From the NCBI RefSeq assembly GCF_004000845.1, contig NZ_BIMA01000015.1, positions 1 to 64,000 of the forward strand: a stretch of DNA of 64,000 nt. Reading direction: 5' to 3'. A program made the position numbers and the translations under genes. The notes below the pieces were generated by a model, which saw only the letters and a list, made by a program, of their open reading frames with translations, did no database searches and was not told the DNA's origin. Origin of the DNA: Paenibacillus koleovorans NBRC 103111 (GTDB lineage: Bacteria; Bacillota; Bacilli; Paenibacillales; NBRC-103111). Below, piece after piece: positions 43,003-52,547 of this stretch; position 1 is the stretch's first letter, and each line of letters opens with the position of its first letter.

Positions 43003-43243
43003 TCGGACTCGACAGTAACCGTACTAACACGGCACCACCTACCAAGTAACCATCTGGCTCTAGTCCGACTTTTCCCACTTATTAAGGGAGGCTTGGTAGG
43101 AAAATGAGTTGTAGTCCGAAAATGCCGAATTGGAATGCCTATTTTTGATACGGTGGCACCAAAACAGCTTTCCTAGTGGGCAAACTCGGACTACAGCACG
43201 TTTTGTACGGCTGCAAGTGATTGCAGTCAGGACAAGTCGGACT
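43003..43243. repeat. Intergenic array of TCGGACT motifs in both orientations
   Basis: This 371-bp gene-free stretch (42903-43273) holds five TCGGACT/AGTCCGA heptamers at 43003, 43062, 43113, 43186 and 43237. The second and third are direct copies 51 nt apart on one strand; the fourth and fifth are 51 nt apart on the other. AGTCCGACTTTTCCCACT (43062-43079) and AGTGGGCAAACTCGGACT (43175-43192) are an 18-bp inverted repeat with two mismatches. A second possible stem pairs ACCTACCAAG (43037-43046) with CTTGGTAGGA. No protein-coding potential was seen. Confidence 0.65.
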
Positions 43244-43273
43244 GCATCGCCTACCGCCCGTCCGTCCCCTCTC

Positions 43274-43588
43274 TTACCGATCTGCCCAACGCTGCGCCCA
43301 TTGGTCCATCTCGGTGATGACTTTGCGGAAATCATGCCCCTTGTCGGTGAGCGAGTACTCGACCGTGATGGGCACGGTGGGGAACACTTCGCGGCGGACG
43401 ACGCCCGTCTCTTCCAAGTGGCGGAGCGTGTCCGTCAGCGACTGGGTCTTCACGACCTTCACATTGCGTCGCAATGCATTGAAGCGCTGCGGACCGTCGC
43501 TCAGTTGCGCGATGACCATGAAGCTCCACTTCGCCCCGATAATGCGCAGCGCTTCGCAAATATTAGGGATCGTTTCTTTCTCTGACAT
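43274..43588 (-). CDS. HxlR (DUF24) family regulator
   Basis: The 104-residue protein has the HxlR winged helix: CEALRIIGAKWSFMVIAQLSDGPQRFNALRRNVKVVKTQSLTDTLRHLEETGVVRREVFPTVPITVEYSLTDKGHDF. Many HxlR proteins sense electrophiles or oxidants through an N-terminal Cys, and here a Cys lies at residue 11 (NICEALR). It is divergent from an MFS exporter gene that it probably controls through the repeats at 43626-43694. Confidence 0.9.
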   Translation of the reverse strand: MSEKETIPNICEALRIIGAKWSFMVIAQLSDGPQRFNALRRNVKVVKTQSLTDTLRHLEETGVVRREVFPTVPITVEYSLTDKGHDFRKVITEMDQWAQRWADR

Positions 43589-43625
43589 CCTGTTCCTTCA
43601 CCTCGATCCTTTTACTTACAAATAA

Positions 43626-43699
43626 TTAGTAGGTCAATTTACTTGGATAAGATCCATTTGGTTTTCCTTCTTACATTAAGTTAGTACGTAAATTATAAT
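43626..43699 (+). promoter_or_regulatory. MFS promoter and candidate HxlR operators
   Basis: TTACAT (43671-43676) and a perfect TATAAT (43694-43699) are 17 bp apart. TTAGTAGGTCAATT (43626-43639) and TTAGTACGTAAATT (43681-43694) are direct repeats (12 of 14 identical), one close to the HxlR gene start and one inside the MFS promoter spacer. Confidence 0.6.
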
Positions 43700-43734
43700 C
43701 CTTTCCATAGACGATGGAAAGGGAGATGGGCAAT

Positions 43735-44904
43735 ATGAAAAACGTATACTGGCTCGCCCTCGGCGCCTTCTTGGTGGCGACGGCGGAGCTCATCGTATCG
43801 GGAATTGTAAATGTGCTGGCGGAGGACCTAGGCGTTACCGTAGCGAAGGCCGGCCAGCTCGTGACCGCATTTTCGCTCGGTTTCGCAATCGGGACGCCGA
43901 TTCTAGTGGCGTTCACCGCACGCATTCACCGCAAGGCGCTGCTGCTCGCCGCGCTGACGATCTTCCTGGCGGCCAGCCTGGCTTCGGCACTAAGCAACGA
44001 GTACATCTATTTACTGTCGGCACGTACTTTCTTGGGCGCCAGCGCCGGGTTGTTCTGCGTCATTGCCTTAGGCGCGATTCCGAAGCTCGTAGCCGGGAAT
44101 CGACTGGGGAGCGCCATGGGCACGATCGCCTTGGCCTTTAGCTTGTCGATGGTGATGGGCGTTCCGCTCGGGGTGGCGATGTCGAACTGGTGGGGGTGGG
44201 AATCGATCTTCTGGGCGATGGGACTGGGGAGCTTGCTCGTGCTGGCGATTCTGAAGCGCAACCTGCCTTCCATTCCAGGCGATGCGCCTCAACCGTTCTG
44301 GAGCCAGTTCGCGGTGCTTCGAAGCTGGGCCGTGCTCGGCCCCCTACTGCTCTCCATGTTATGGAGCTCAGGCAACTCCGTCATGCTCACCTACATGGCG
44401 CCGCTTGTGGAGCAACAACTGCAGCTCAAGCCAGACGCTGTAGGCTGGGTATTGTTGGGGCTCGGCATCATCGGCATCGCCGGCTCCAAGCTCGGTGGTC
44501 TCGCCGTGGACTGGCTGGGCAGCCGGCGGATGCTGCTCTCCAGCCTGGCGGCTTCGGCGATCGCGCTGACCGCCTTCCCGCTGACAGCCGACCTCTCGCC
44601 AGCCGTGGGTTTAGGCCTGATCGGCCTATGGGGCTTCTCGATGTTCATGACCGCCCCGGCGATCAATGCCTATTTCGTTCAGGCCGCCCCCCGCTCCATC
44701 AACCTCGTGCTGGGCTTGAACACGTCGTTCACGCATCTCGGTCTAGCGGCCGGAGCCAGCGCCGGCGGGGTGCTGCTGGCTTGGAGCGACAGCGTAGCCT
44801 ATCATCCTTGGCTCGCCGGCTTGTTTATACTGGCTGGTCTCGGTTCTGGAGTGTTGTCGTTCGGGTATCGGAGGGCGGTCGCGAGGTCCGCATCAGAAAA
44901 ATAA
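43735..44904 (+). CDS. MFS transporter (AraJ/YdhP-like exporter)
   Basis: The 389-residue protein has twelve membrane helices of the DHA1 drug:H+ antiporter type (LALGAFLVATAELIVSGIVNVLAEDLGVTVAKAGQLVTAFSLGFAIGTPI). Typical relatives export sugars, amino acids or drugs. I chose the ATG at 43735 with AGGGAG nine nt upstream; ATGs at 43714 and 43726 are in frame. The promoter and HxlR-type repeats lie directly upstream, and the divergent regulator gene suggests substrate-inducible expression. Confidence 0.88.
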   Translation: MKNVYWLALGAFLVATAELIVSGIVNVLAEDLGVTVAKAGQLVTAFSLGFAIGTPILVAFTARIHRKALLLAALTIFLAASLASALSNEYIYLLSARTFLGASAGLFCVIALGAIPKLVAGNRLGSAMGTIALAFSLSMVMGVPLGVAMSNWWGWESIFWAMGLGSLLVLAILKRNLPSIPGDAPQPFWSQFAVLRSWAVLGPLLLSMLWSSGNSVMLTYMAPLVEQQLQLKPDAVGWVLLGLGIIGIAGSKLGGLAVDWLGSRRMLLSSLAASAIALTAFPLTADLSPAVGLGLIGLWGFSMFMTAPAINAYFVQAAPRSINLVLGLNTSFTHLGLAAGASAGGVLLAWSDSVAYHPWLAGLFILAGLGSGVLSFGYRRAVARSASEK

Positions 44905-45088
44905 CGATACGTCATAACGCTATTTGCTTCACTATCAAGTTCCAGCCAAAAATAACGCTACGAAATAACGCTATTTCGATCAAAATGAGCCGAATCAGGG
45001 CATTCTGGCCATATTAACGCTATGGTATAACGCTATTCTTCCGATTTCTCTTTCAAACGAGCAAATAGGGTGATTTCATAACGCTATT
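44901..45088. repeat. Intergenic array of ATAACGCTATT motifs
   Basis: Four units each carry a double motif, ATAACGCTA plus 4 nt plus ATAACGCTATT (13-nt internal step). The second halves start at 44914, 44965, 45027 and 45078, giving spacings of 51, 62 and 51 nt. The first half of the fourth unit is degenerate. The sequence between units is not conserved, and the array fills the space between two convergent MFS genes. It does not have the identical repeats and uniform spacers of a CRISPR. Confidence 0.8.
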
Positions 45089-45167
45089 GTGCAACGAGCA
45101 ATTGCTCCATATCTGGGAAGCTAGAGGCCAGCATGAGCTGCACAAGGTCCCGGTCGGTCTCAGCAAC

Positions 45168-46403
45168 CTAAGCACCCGGCAAACCTGCCGGCCCTTCATT
45201 CATACTCTTCCGCCGGAATTGGGCATAAATAAAAAGTCCGGTGAAGACCACCATCACGCCTGCCCAGAAAAACCAGGTCTCGACGCCGTACTTCTCCACG
45301 ATGGACCCGGCCAGCGCTAGTCCGATCGGCGACGAGAGCATAGTGATGCTCGTGACGAACGATAAGACGCGACCGAGCTTCTCCGGCTCGAACGATTTCT
45401 GGATCATCGCCATGTAAGGACCGTTGAAAAGCGGCGCTCCTCCGCCCATTAAGAACGATAGCACCACGAACACCGCAAAAGCTCCGCTTGACAGCAATCC
45501 GCTGGCGGCACACGTCAGACCGATTAGAATCAAGCTCAGACTCATGAATGTCGTGTCCTTCAGCTTGCCGGCGAAGACAGACAGCAGCAAGCTTCCAAGT
45601 ACCATACCGACGCTGAACACCGCCTCGATAAGGCTGGCGCTATAGCCGCCGAGGCCGAAGTGCTGCAGCGTCATAAGCGGGAACAGCATGCCGAGCGGCA
45701 TGAACACGATGCCGAACACCGCGGTAGCGAACGTAGTGATCACAACCGGCTTGACCGCCACGAACGTTTCCCAGCCCAGCTTGAGCTCTCGGAAAAAGGC
45801 CGGGGCTTGAACCGTCTCCGGTTTCGGCTGATGAATCTTGACCATAAGCAGCATCGCATTGGCGATCAATGCGCCGATGACGTCCAGGAATAGCACCATC
45901 TCCAGCGAGGAAGCAGAGTACACCGCAATACCAAGCGCTGGCCCGAATATGGTGGAGCACGAGAACACCATCTGCTGCCACCCGGCCACTCGGGTCAATT
46001 GATCGGCAGGCGCGATCAGCGGGATCGCGGCTTGGAAAGACGGCGCGTGAAAAGCGGTGGCCGTAGAACGTATTAAGAGGACGGCATACACAAATAGTAA
46101 GTTAGGCTCCCCGAGTGCGAAGTAAGCGCCGAGCAGCAAGCTGGACAGCGCGATGGAGCCGTCTGCGATCATCATCGTAGCTTTCCGGTTCCACCGGTCC
46201 AGCCAGACGCCGATGAAAGGGCCGAGCAGCGCTTGCGGCATGAAGCCGACAAGTCCGGCGATCATCAGTACAGAGGCCGACCCGGTCGTTTCCGTCAAAT
46301 GCCAGATAATCGAGAACATAACCATCGATGACGTCAAAATCGAGAACAGCTGTCCGCTGAAGATCATCGCGAACTTTTTTTTCCAGTTGGATTGGGAGTG
46401 CAT
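45168..46403 (-). CDS. MFS exporter of the macrolide-efflux (MefA-like) group
   Basis: The 411-residue protein has twelve predicted helices and the MefA-like pattern: FAMIFSGQLFSILTSSMVMFSIIWHLTETTGSASVLMIAGLVGFMPQALLGPFIGVWLDRWNRKATMMIADG, with motif A as GVWLDRWNRK. The length fits Mef(A)-type proteins of about 405 residues. Members export macrolides or other compounds; resistance is not shown here. The ATG follows AAAAGGAGA. No regulator is adjacent. Confidence 0.88.
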   Translation of the reverse strand: MHSQSNWKKKFAMIFSGQLFSILTSSMVMFSIIWHLTETTGSASVLMIAGLVGFMPQALLGPFIGVWLDRWNRKATMMIADGSIALSSLLLGAYFALGEPNLLFVYAVLLIRSTATAFHAPSFQAAIPLIAPADQLTRVAGWQQMVFSCSTIFGPALGIAVYSASSLEMVLFLDVIGALIANAMLLMVKIHQPKPETVQAPAFFRELKLGWETFVAVKPVVITTFATAVFGIVFMPLGMLFPLMTLQHFGLGGYSASLIEAVFSVGMVLGSLLLSVFAGKLKDTTFMSLSLILIGLTCAASGLLSSGAFAVFVVLSFLMGGGAPLFNGPYMAMIQKSFEPEKLGRVLSFVTSITMLSSPIGLALAGSIVEKYGVETWFFWAGVMVVFTGLFIYAQFRRKSMNEGPAGLPGA

Positions 46404-46519
46404 GGGTAGGTCTCCTTTTCATTAGGTAGAGGCGACGATGGTTCCATCATAACAAATACCGGAATGCGAGAACAACCAAGCCCCATAAGCAATTACACAT
46501 CCATGTGCAGGAAAATCCC

Positions 46520-46571
46520 TTGACAAAACGGGCTACAATATTTAATATTTATTTAGAATAATTATTGATAA
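46520..46571 (+). promoter_or_regulatory. ahpCF promoter with PerR-like box
   Basis: TTGACA (46520-46525) and TAATAT (46543-46548) are 17 bp apart. An AT-rich imperfect palindrome centred on AATAATTATT (46557-46566, within 46552-46571) lies at the start region and resembles the PerR operator TTATAATnATTATAA, as expected for a peroxide-regulated gene. Confidence 0.6.
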
Positions 46572-46633
46572 GAGTTCTCACTCCATCGATAACTCCTATT
46601 CAACCACTACACTTATTCTAGGAGGATTTGTTA

Positions 46634-47197
46634 ATGTCACTCATTGGAACAGAAGTAAAACCGTTTAACGCAAAAGCTTACCAAAATGGTAAATTCATCG
46701 ATGTTACAGAAGCCGACTTGAAAGGTAAGTGGAGTGTCGTTTGCTTCTATCCAGCAGACTTTACGTTCGTTTGCCCGACAGAGCTCGAGGATCTGCAAAA
46801 CCAATACGAAACCCTGAAGAGCCTCGGGGTGGAAGTGTACTCGGTATCCACAGACACTCACTTTACGCATAAAGCTTGGCACGACACTTCCGCCACTATC
46901 GGCAAAATCACATACATCATGATCGGCGACCCGACGCACACGATCTCCCGCAACTTCGATGTGCTTATCGAAGCAGACGGTTTGGCGGATCGCGGTACGT
47001 TCATCGTGGACCCGGACGGCGTCATCCAATCGGTTGAGATCAGCGCAGGCGGCATCGGCCGTGATGCAAGCATTCTCGTCAGCAAAATCAAGGCGGCGCA
47101 ATATGTACGCAACAACCCAGGTGAAGTATGCCCTGCCAAATGGCAAGAAGGCGCTGCTACCCTGAAGCCTAGCCTTGATCTTGTCGGCAAGATCTAA
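46634..47197 (+). CDS. ahpC: Alkyl hydroperoxide reductase peroxiredoxin subunit C
   Basis: The 187-residue typical 2-Cys peroxiredoxin reduces hydrogen peroxide, organic peroxides and peroxynitrite. The peroxidatic Cys47 is in [13 protein letters not shown] and the resolving Cys166 in GEVCPAKW. The ATG at 46634 follows GGAGG by 9 nt. It is reduced by AhpF, encoded 12 nt downstream, and the pair is preceded by a strong promoter with a PerR-like box. Confidence 0.97.
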   Translation: MSLIGTEVKPFNAKAYQNGKFIDVTEADLKGKWSVVCFYPADFTFVCPTELEDLQNQYETLKSLGVEVYSVSTDTHFTHKAWHDTSATIGKITYIMIGDPTHTISRNFDVLIEADGLADRGTFIVDPDGVIQSVEISAGGIGRDASILVSKIKAAQYVRNNPGEVCPAKWQEGAATLKPSLDLVGKI

Positions 47198-47209
47198 GGA
47201 GCGATTTCC

Positions 47210-48742
47210 ATGGCGTTAGATGCAGACATTAAGGCACAATTAGCCCAATACCTCGGACTGCTGGAAAGCGACATCGTGCTGAAAGTAAGCGCTGGCGCCG
47301 ATGAAACGTCGGTCGGTATGCTGGAGCTGGTCGATGAGCTAGCCGGCATGTCGTCCAGAATTACCGTGGAGCGGACTGAGCTCGCTCGGACGCCGAGCTT
47401 CAGCGTGAATCGAGCCGGTATCCCCGATTCCGGTATCGTCTTCGCTGGCATTCCGCTCGGTCACGAATTCACCTCCCTGGTACTCGCCTTGCTGCAAGTG
47501 AGCGGCAGGGCCCCCAAGGTGGAGCAGGCGGTCATCGACCAGATCAAGGACATTCGGGGCGAGTATCGGTTCGAGTCGTTCATCAGCCTCAGCTGCCACA
47601 ACTGCCCGGATGTCGTGCAGGCGCTGAACTTGATGAGCGTGCTGAATCCCGGCATCTCGCATACGATGATCGACGGCGCCGCCTTCAAGGCCGAAGCGGA
47701 GAGCCGCGAAGTGATGGCGGTACCGTCGGTATTCCTGAACGGGGAGTTCTTCGGAAGCGGTCGGATGACCGTGGAAGAAATTCTCGCCAAGCTCGGTTCC
47801 GGACCGGATACGTCGGAGCTCGAGAACAAGGAGCCGTTCGACATCCTCGTGATCGGCGGCGGCCCGGCGGGCTCCAGCGCAGCGATCTACGCGGCGCGCA
47901 AAGGCATCCGCACGGGCATCGTAGCGGAGCGCTTCGGCGGCCAGGTGATGGATACGGTAGGCATCGAGAACTTCATCAGTGTCAAATACACGGAAGGGCC
48001 GAAGCTCGTAGCCAGCCTGGAAGAGCATGTGAAGGAATACGGCGTCGACGTCATGAAGCTGCAGCGCGCCAAGCGGCTGGAGAAGAAGGAGCTCATCGAG
48101 GTGGAGCTGGAGAGCGGAGCGGTGCTGCGAAGCAAAGCCGTCATCGTCTCGACCGGTGCCCGTTGGAGAAATATCGGAGTGCCCGGCGAAGCCGAATTCA
48201 AGAACAAAGGCGTAGCTTACTGCCCTCACTGCGACGGCCCCCTGTTCACAGGGAAGCATGTGGCCGTGATCGGCGGCGGCAACTCCGGCATCGAAGCGGC
48301 CATTGACCTCGCGGGCATCGTGAAGCACGTCACCGTGCTGGAATTCATGCCGGAGCTCAAGGCGGATGCGGTGCTGCAGAAGCGCCTCTACAGCTTGCCG
48401 AACGTGACCGTCATCAAGAACGTGCAGACGAAGGAAATTACCGGTACCGACAAAGTGAACGGCATCTCTTATATCGAGCGGGATACGGGCGCCGAGCAGC
48501 AAATCACCCTGGAAGGCGTGTTCGTCCAGATCGGTCTCGTGCCGAACACCGACTGGCTGGCGGACACCGTGGAGCGCACGCGCTTCGGCGAGCTTGTGGT
48601 CGACCGTCACGGCGCGACGAGTTTGCCGGGCGTATTTGCCGCAGGCGACTGCACCAACAGCGCGTATAAGCAGATCATCATCTCGATGGGATCTGGAGCC
48701 ACTGCCGCTTTGGGAGCATTCGATTATTTGATCCGAAACTAG
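47210..48742 (+). CDS. ahpF: Alkyl hydroperoxide reductase flavoprotein subunit F
   Basis: The 510-residue disulfide reductase has an N-terminal double-thioredoxin domain with redox CHNC (Cys129/Cys132), a FAD motif [19 protein letters not shown], a CPHC active site in [11 protein letters not shown], an NAD motif [14 protein letters not shown], and the terminal FAD motif [11 protein letters not shown]. It passes electrons from NADH to AhpC. It is co-transcribed with ahpC, and a bidirectional terminator follows. Confidence 0.97.
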   Translation: MALDADIKAQLAQYLGLLESDIVLKVSAGADETSVGMLELVDELAGMSSRITVERTELARTPSFSVNRAGIPDSGIVFAGIPLGHEFTSLVLALLQVSGRAPKVEQAVIDQIKDIRGEYRFESFISLSCHNCPDVVQALNLMSVLNPGISHTMIDGAAFKAEAESREVMAVPSVFLNGEFFGSGRMTVEEILAKLGSGPDTSELENKEPFDILVIGGGPAGSSAAIYAARKGIRTGIVAERFGGQVMDTVGIENFISVKYTEGPKLVASLEEHVKEYGVDVMKLQRAKRLEKKELIEVELESGAVLRSKAVIVSTGARWRNIGVPGEAEFKNKGVAYCPHCDGPLFTGKHVAVIGGGNSGIEAAIDLAGIVKHVTVLEFMPELKADAVLQKRLYSLPNVTVIKNVQTKEITGTDKVNGISYIERDTGAEQQITLEGVFVQIGLVPNTDWLADTVERTRFGELVVDRHGATSLPGVFAAGDCTNSAYKQIIISMGSGATAALGAFDYLIRN

Positions 48743-48769
48743 GGACTAGGAACAACCCCTCCTGTACAG

Positions 48770-48811
48770 AAAAGCCGCTTTACTACCGGTTGGTAGCGAA
48801 GCGGCTTTTTC
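48770..48811. terminator. Bidirectional terminator between ahpF and mqo
   Basis: AAAAGCCGCTT and AAGCGGCTTTTT flank an inner CTACC/GGTAG stem. T tracts on both strands serve the convergent ahpCF and mqo transcripts. Confidence 0.9.
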
Positions 48812-48827
48812 GTATGCCCGGCCTCTG

Positions 48828-50327
48828 CTAGGCGTGCATCAGTTCTTGTCTCAGACGCAGCGCCTGATCGGTGGACGAATGGATCTCGTCGATCAGAGCC
48901 GGATTCTTCACGAGGGATATGCCGTAGGAAGGAATCATTTCCTTCAGCTTCGGCTCCCAGGCCTTCATATGCTGCGGGAAACATTTCTTGATCAGCTCGA
49001 GCATGACGGATACGGCTGTGGAAGCGCCAGGAGAGGCGCCGAGCAAGGCGGCAATCGTCCCATCGGCATCGGTCACGACTTCCGTACCGAATTGCAGCGT
49101 TCCTTTGCCACCGGCCTCGGTATCCTTGATCACCTGCACCCGCTGGCCGGCTACGAGCAAATCCCAATCCTCGCTCTTCGCTTCCGGCACGAACTGGCGC
49201 AGCTCTTCCATCCGGTTTTCCTTGGACAGCATCACTTGCTGGATCAAGTACTTGGTGAGCGCCATATTCTTGGCGCCGGCCGCCAGCATCGTGAAGACGT
49301 TGTTCGGCTTCACCGACCCGATCAGGTCGAACATGGAGCCGGTCTTCAGGAACTTCGGCGAGAAACCCGCGAACGGTCCGAACAGCAGCGACTTCTGATT
49401 GTTGATGTATCGGGTATCCAGGTGCGGAACCGACATCGGAGGAGCGCCAACCGGCGCTTTACCGTATACCTTGGCATGATGCTGCTCCACGATTTCCGGA
49501 TTTTTGCACACCATGAACAGGCCGCTGACCGGGAACCCGCCGATATTTTTCGCTTCTGGAATACCTGATTTCTGCAAGAGCGGCAAGCTTCCACCCCCGC
49601 CGCCGATGAAGACGAACTTCGCCGTATGGCGCTCGACCGCACCGCTCTCGATATTCCGAACCTTCAGCTCCCAGAGCCCATCGCGCGTCCGTTTAATACT
49701 ATCTACACTTTGCTTGTATTTGATTTCGACTTTTTTGCGCTTTAGGTCTTCAAACAGGAGGCGCGTTAATGCGCCAAAGTTAACATCCGTCCCAGATTCG
49801 ATTCGAGTCGCTGCAATCGGTTCATTCGTGGTCCGGCCTTTCATAATAAGCGGAATCCATTCCATCAGCTTCTGGGGATCATCCGAGAATTCCATCCCTT
49901 GGAACAACGGATTGCTCGCCATCGCCTCGAACCGGTTCTTCAGAAACTGAACGTTCTTCTCCCCCATCACCATGCTCATATGAGGCAAAGGCATAATGAA
50001 GTCCTGCGGATTGCGAATCTGCCGGTTGCTCACAAGATACGACCAGAACTGTCGGGACACCTGGAATTGCTCGTTGATCTTGATCGCTTTGCTAATATCG
50101 ACCGAACCGTCCGGCTTCTCTTCCGTGTAGTTCAATTCGCACAAGGCCGCATGCCCCGTACCTGCATTGTTCCACTCGTTGGAGCTTTCTTCCCCGGCGC
50201 TGCCCAGCTTCTCGAACACTTTTATGTTCCAGTTCGGCACCAATTCCTTCAGCAGGGATCCTAGCGTAGCGCTCATGATGCCGGCACCAATCAAGATAAC
50301 GTCTGTTTTGGCTTGTCTGCTGCTCAT
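48828..50327 (-). CDS. mqo: Malate:quinone oxidoreductase
   Basis: The roughly 499-residue membrane-associated FAD enzyme oxidises malate to oxaloacetate and reduces quinone. It has the family signatures [61 protein letters not shown] and [18 protein letters not shown]. The ATG at 50327 follows AAGGAC, and the in-frame GTG/ATG starts further upstream add only a few non-homologous residues. It is monocistronic with a predicted promoter at 50380-50408. Confidence 0.96.
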   Translation of the reverse strand: MSSRQAKTDVILIGAGIMSATLGSLLKELVPNWNIKVFEKLGSAGEESSNEWNNAGTGHAALCELNYTEEKPDGSVDISKAIKINEQFQVSRQFWSYLVSNRQIRNPQDFIMPLPHMSMVMGEKNVQFLKNRFEAMASNPLFQGMEFSDDPQKLMEWIPLIMKGRTTNEPIAATRIESGTDVNFGALTRLLFEDLKRKKVEIKYKQSVDSIKRTRDGLWELKVRNIESGAVERHTAKFVFIGGGGGSLPLLQKSGIPEAKNIGGFPVSGLFMVCKNPEIVEQHHAKVYGKAPVGAPPMSVPHLDTRYINNQKSLLFGPFAGFSPKFLKTGSMFDLIGSVKPNNVFTMLAAGAKNMALTKYLIQQVMLSKENRMEELRQFVPEAKSEDWDLLVAGQRVQVIKDTEAGGKGTLQFGTEVVTDADGTIAALLGASPGASTAVSVMLELIKKCFPQHMKAWEPKLKEMIPSYGISLVKNPALIDEIHSSTDQALRLRQELMHA

Positions 50328-50379
50328 AATAACCGTCCTTACATACCTTTTCACAAAGTTAATAGATTTGTCTTCATCT

Positions 50380-50408
50380 ATTATAGAATAGTTGTAGCCT
50401 ATTTGAAA
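50380..50408 (-). promoter_or_regulatory. Predicted mqo promoter
   Basis: On the minus strand TTTCAA (50403-50408) and a perfect TATAAT (50380-50385) are 17 bp apart, 53 nt before the mqo ATG. Confidence 0.5.
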
Positions 50409-50505
50409 GCCGGAAAATTTCAGGCAAATTGTACAGAGTCGTCTTCGTGGACCTCCAAATTAACCTGAATTTAACCTTCTATGAAGTAGGTAAGAGCATC
50501 ACTCG

Positions 50506-51312
50506 TTATCCTGGCTCGTACTGGGAAAATGTCCCCTTCAAAAACCGCGAGAGCACGGGCAGCACCGCTTTCGGGCTAGCCATGTGGTCCTGGCCGGCGA
50601 GCCGCACCAGCCCCGCGCCCGGAATCGCATCAGCCAGCTGGCGTGAAACCTCATGAATGCTGGCCGGGCTTTTCTCGCCCACAATAATTCGCAGGGGCAC
50701 CGCGACTTGAACAGCGCGATCGACCGGCGGAAGGTCCTGTGTGAGGGCAATATCATAGGCCAACGTAGGCGCCAAGGCCGCCATCGTCTTCCACCCCGGG
50801 AACAAGGGGAGCAGCGCCACGAACAGGCCAGGCATGCCGATGCCTTTCAGAAACGTTTTCATCGCCTTCTTGTTCCGACCGGCGTCCAGCAGCTGCCTCA
50901 CCGTCTCGCCCAGCCGACCGTACGACACCCGCTCCGCCTCGTTTGGCACATAGGGCAGATCGTGCAGGACGACCTTGTCCACCTTGCCGCCCAACCGCAG
51001 GGCCGCCTCCAGCGCGAGCACCGCTCCCGAGGAATGGCCGTATAAATGAGCCTTGCCGCCGGCGGTGTCGATCATCGCCTCGATGTCCTCGATCTCCCGC
51101 TCGATCGCGTAAGGCTGGGTGTCCCCGCTGTCGCCACGCCCTCGGCGATCGTAATTGTATACGGTAAACGCCGTCCCGAATACCTTGGCATCCTGCTCGA
51201 TCGGCTTAAATTTGCGAAAGCAGCCTGCACCGGTAATGTAGATCAGGGCAGGTCCGCTGCCGTGGATATCATAGGCTAATGTGGTGCCATCCTTCGATTG
51301 TGTCGTCTTCAT
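50506..51312 (-). CDS. Alpha/beta hydrolase
   Basis: The 268-residue protein is an alpha/beta-fold hydrolase with an oxyanion-region ALIYITGAG, the early strand YNYDRRGRGDSG, a nucleophile elbow YGHSSGA (the first Ser is the nucleophile), and a C-terminal GQDHM supplying the catalytic His. The substrate is unknown. The ATG at 51312 follows GAGGAG by 7 nt. It lies 79 nt downstream of an ECF sigma factor gene on the same strand and is probably its operon partner or target. Confidence 0.88.
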   Translation of the reverse strand: MKTTQSKDGTTLAYDIHGSGPALIYITGAGCFRKFKPIEQDAKVFGTAFTVYNYDRRGRGDSGDTQPYAIEREIEDIEAMIDTAGGKAHLYGHSSGAVLALEAALRLGGKVDKVVLHDLPYVPNEAERVSYGRLGETVRQLLDAGRNKKAMKTFLKGIGMPGLFVALLPLFPGWKTMAALAPTLAYDIALTQDLPPVDRAVQVAVPLRIIVGEKSPASIHEVSRQLADAIPGAGLVRLAGQDHMASPKAVLPVLSRFLKGTFSQYEPG

Positions 51313-51391
51313 GCGTTCGCTCCTCAGACTCATTCAGAATTAGTTTCCGAGAGTTAGACGATTCGCCAGCCGAATAATCATCGGTCTACTG

Positions 51392-52375
51392 CTAAACTCG
51401 GCCGGCATCCAACCGAGAAGGCAAGCCGAAGCGCTCAAATAAAGGCGTGTCGATAAAATTGTGAAGATGGACGAGCTTCGCGTTCTGAATCTCCAGCACA
51501 TGGATGCACCATGGCCTGTACCCGCCGCCCTCGCCACCAGCCGGCACGTATTGCCCGAAAGCGGGACACCCGTTCGCCCAAACCGGCAGCAGCCGGGAGC
51601 CTGCACAATGGTGCCGTGTCGCTTGGTAGAACGACGCAAGGCTCGCTCTGCCGCTCACCCACATCGGGTAAGGCGGCATCGACAAGCTGCCGTTCTCGTG
51701 GAACAGCGCCACCAGCGCCTCGATGTCATACCGCTCGAACGCTTCCACGTAACGGTCCAGCAAGCTTCGATCGGCCTCGACAACGCCGTAGTCTCCCTCG
51801 CGCAAGACATCTGAACGCAGCTCCGCTCGGCGAATCTTCTCCCTGGCCCGCTGCGAAGCGCTATTGACGGCGGCCACGGTCATCTCTAGCGACTCCGCCG
51901 TCTCCCGGGCGGACCATCGGAAGACGTCCAGTAAGATAAGGACGGCGCGCTGACGGGGCGGCAACGACTGCAACAGAGCGAGAAACGCCAAGCGAACGGT
52001 CTCCCTGCCGACTACGATATCCGCGGGGGATCCCAGAGAGTCGGGGGCCGGCCATACCCAAGAGGAATTCGGCCATTGTTCAACCGGCTCCACGACAACC
52101 GCCGCCGCATCGGTCATGTCCATGGGCAGCGCCCGGCGTTTGGCATTCCTTAGCTTATCGAGACAAATATTCGTGGCGATCCGATACATCCACGCCCGGA
52201 GGGAAGTGTCTTGCCGCAGCTGGTCTCGGCTCTGCCATACGCGCAGCATCGTATCCTGCACCGCATCCTCCGCCTCGAAGATCGATCCCATCATCCGATA
52301 GCAATACCCCAACAGCTCGGAACGCAGCCCCTCCACCGCGGGATCCCAGCCCCCTTGCTTGTCGCTCGTCCTCAT
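51392..52375 (-). CDS. ECF sigma factor with SnoaL-like C-terminal domain
   Basis: The 327-residue factor has sigma region 2 (LLGYCYRMMGSIFEAEDAVQDTMLRVWQSRD), region 4 (LPPRQRAVLILLDVFRWSARETAESLEMTVAAVNSASQRAREKI), and a C-terminal SnoaL-like domain of about 120 residues (RYVEAFERYDIEALVALFHENGSLSMPPYPMWVSGR). This is the layout of the SigG-type group of self-regulated ECF factors. No anti-sigma gene is adjacent. It precedes the alpha/beta hydrolase gene. Confidence 0.88.
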   Translation of the reverse strand: MRTSDKQGGWDPAVEGLRSELLGYCYRMMGSIFEAEDAVQDTMLRVWQSRDQLRQDTSLRAWMYRIATNICLDKLRNAKRRALPMDMTDAAAVVVEPVEQWPNSSWVWPAPDSLGSPADIVVGRETVRLAFLALLQSLPPRQRAVLILLDVFRWSARETAESLEMTVAAVNSASQRAREKIRRAELRSDVLREGDYGVVEADRSLLDRYVEAFERYDIEALVALFHENGSLSMPPYPMWVSGRASLASFYQATRHHCAGSRLLPVWANGCPAFGQYVPAGGEGGGYRPWCIHVLEIQNAKLVHLHNFIDTPLFERFGLPSRLDAGRV

Positions 52376-52441
52376 CTTGACGCCCCCTCACCGCTCCTGC
52401 ACGTGTGCATTATAGCAGGAAAGGAATGCCTCGCGCCACTT

Positions 52442-52519
52442 AATTGATAATGATTTTCATTTCTTTGTTGACAACTAAAAGATTCGAAGCTATAGTGACA
52501 TTGATAATCATTATCATAT
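52442..52519 (+). promoter_or_regulatory. Fur-controlled promoter of siderophore uptake operon 1
   Basis: A consensus TTGACA (52468-52473), 17-bp spacer and TATAGT (52491-52496) are followed by a Fur box TTGATAATCATTATCATAT at 52501-52519 over the start site. A second Fur-like box (GATAATGATTTTCATTT, 52445-52461) lies just upstream of the -35. Iron-dependent repression is strongly expected. Confidence 0.85.
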
Positions 52520-52547
52520 GAACAGGAAAAGGAAGGGTTAAGGAAAA

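Noticed and set aside
44901-45088. The ATAACGCTATT array as a CRISPR
   Set aside because: Repeats are only about 24 nt and partly degenerate, spacing alternates between 51 and 62 nt, and no cas genes are present.
47339-48610. A 423-codon minus-strand frame opposite ahpF
   Set aside because: The plus-strand product is an unmistakable AhpF. The antisense frame has no motifs.
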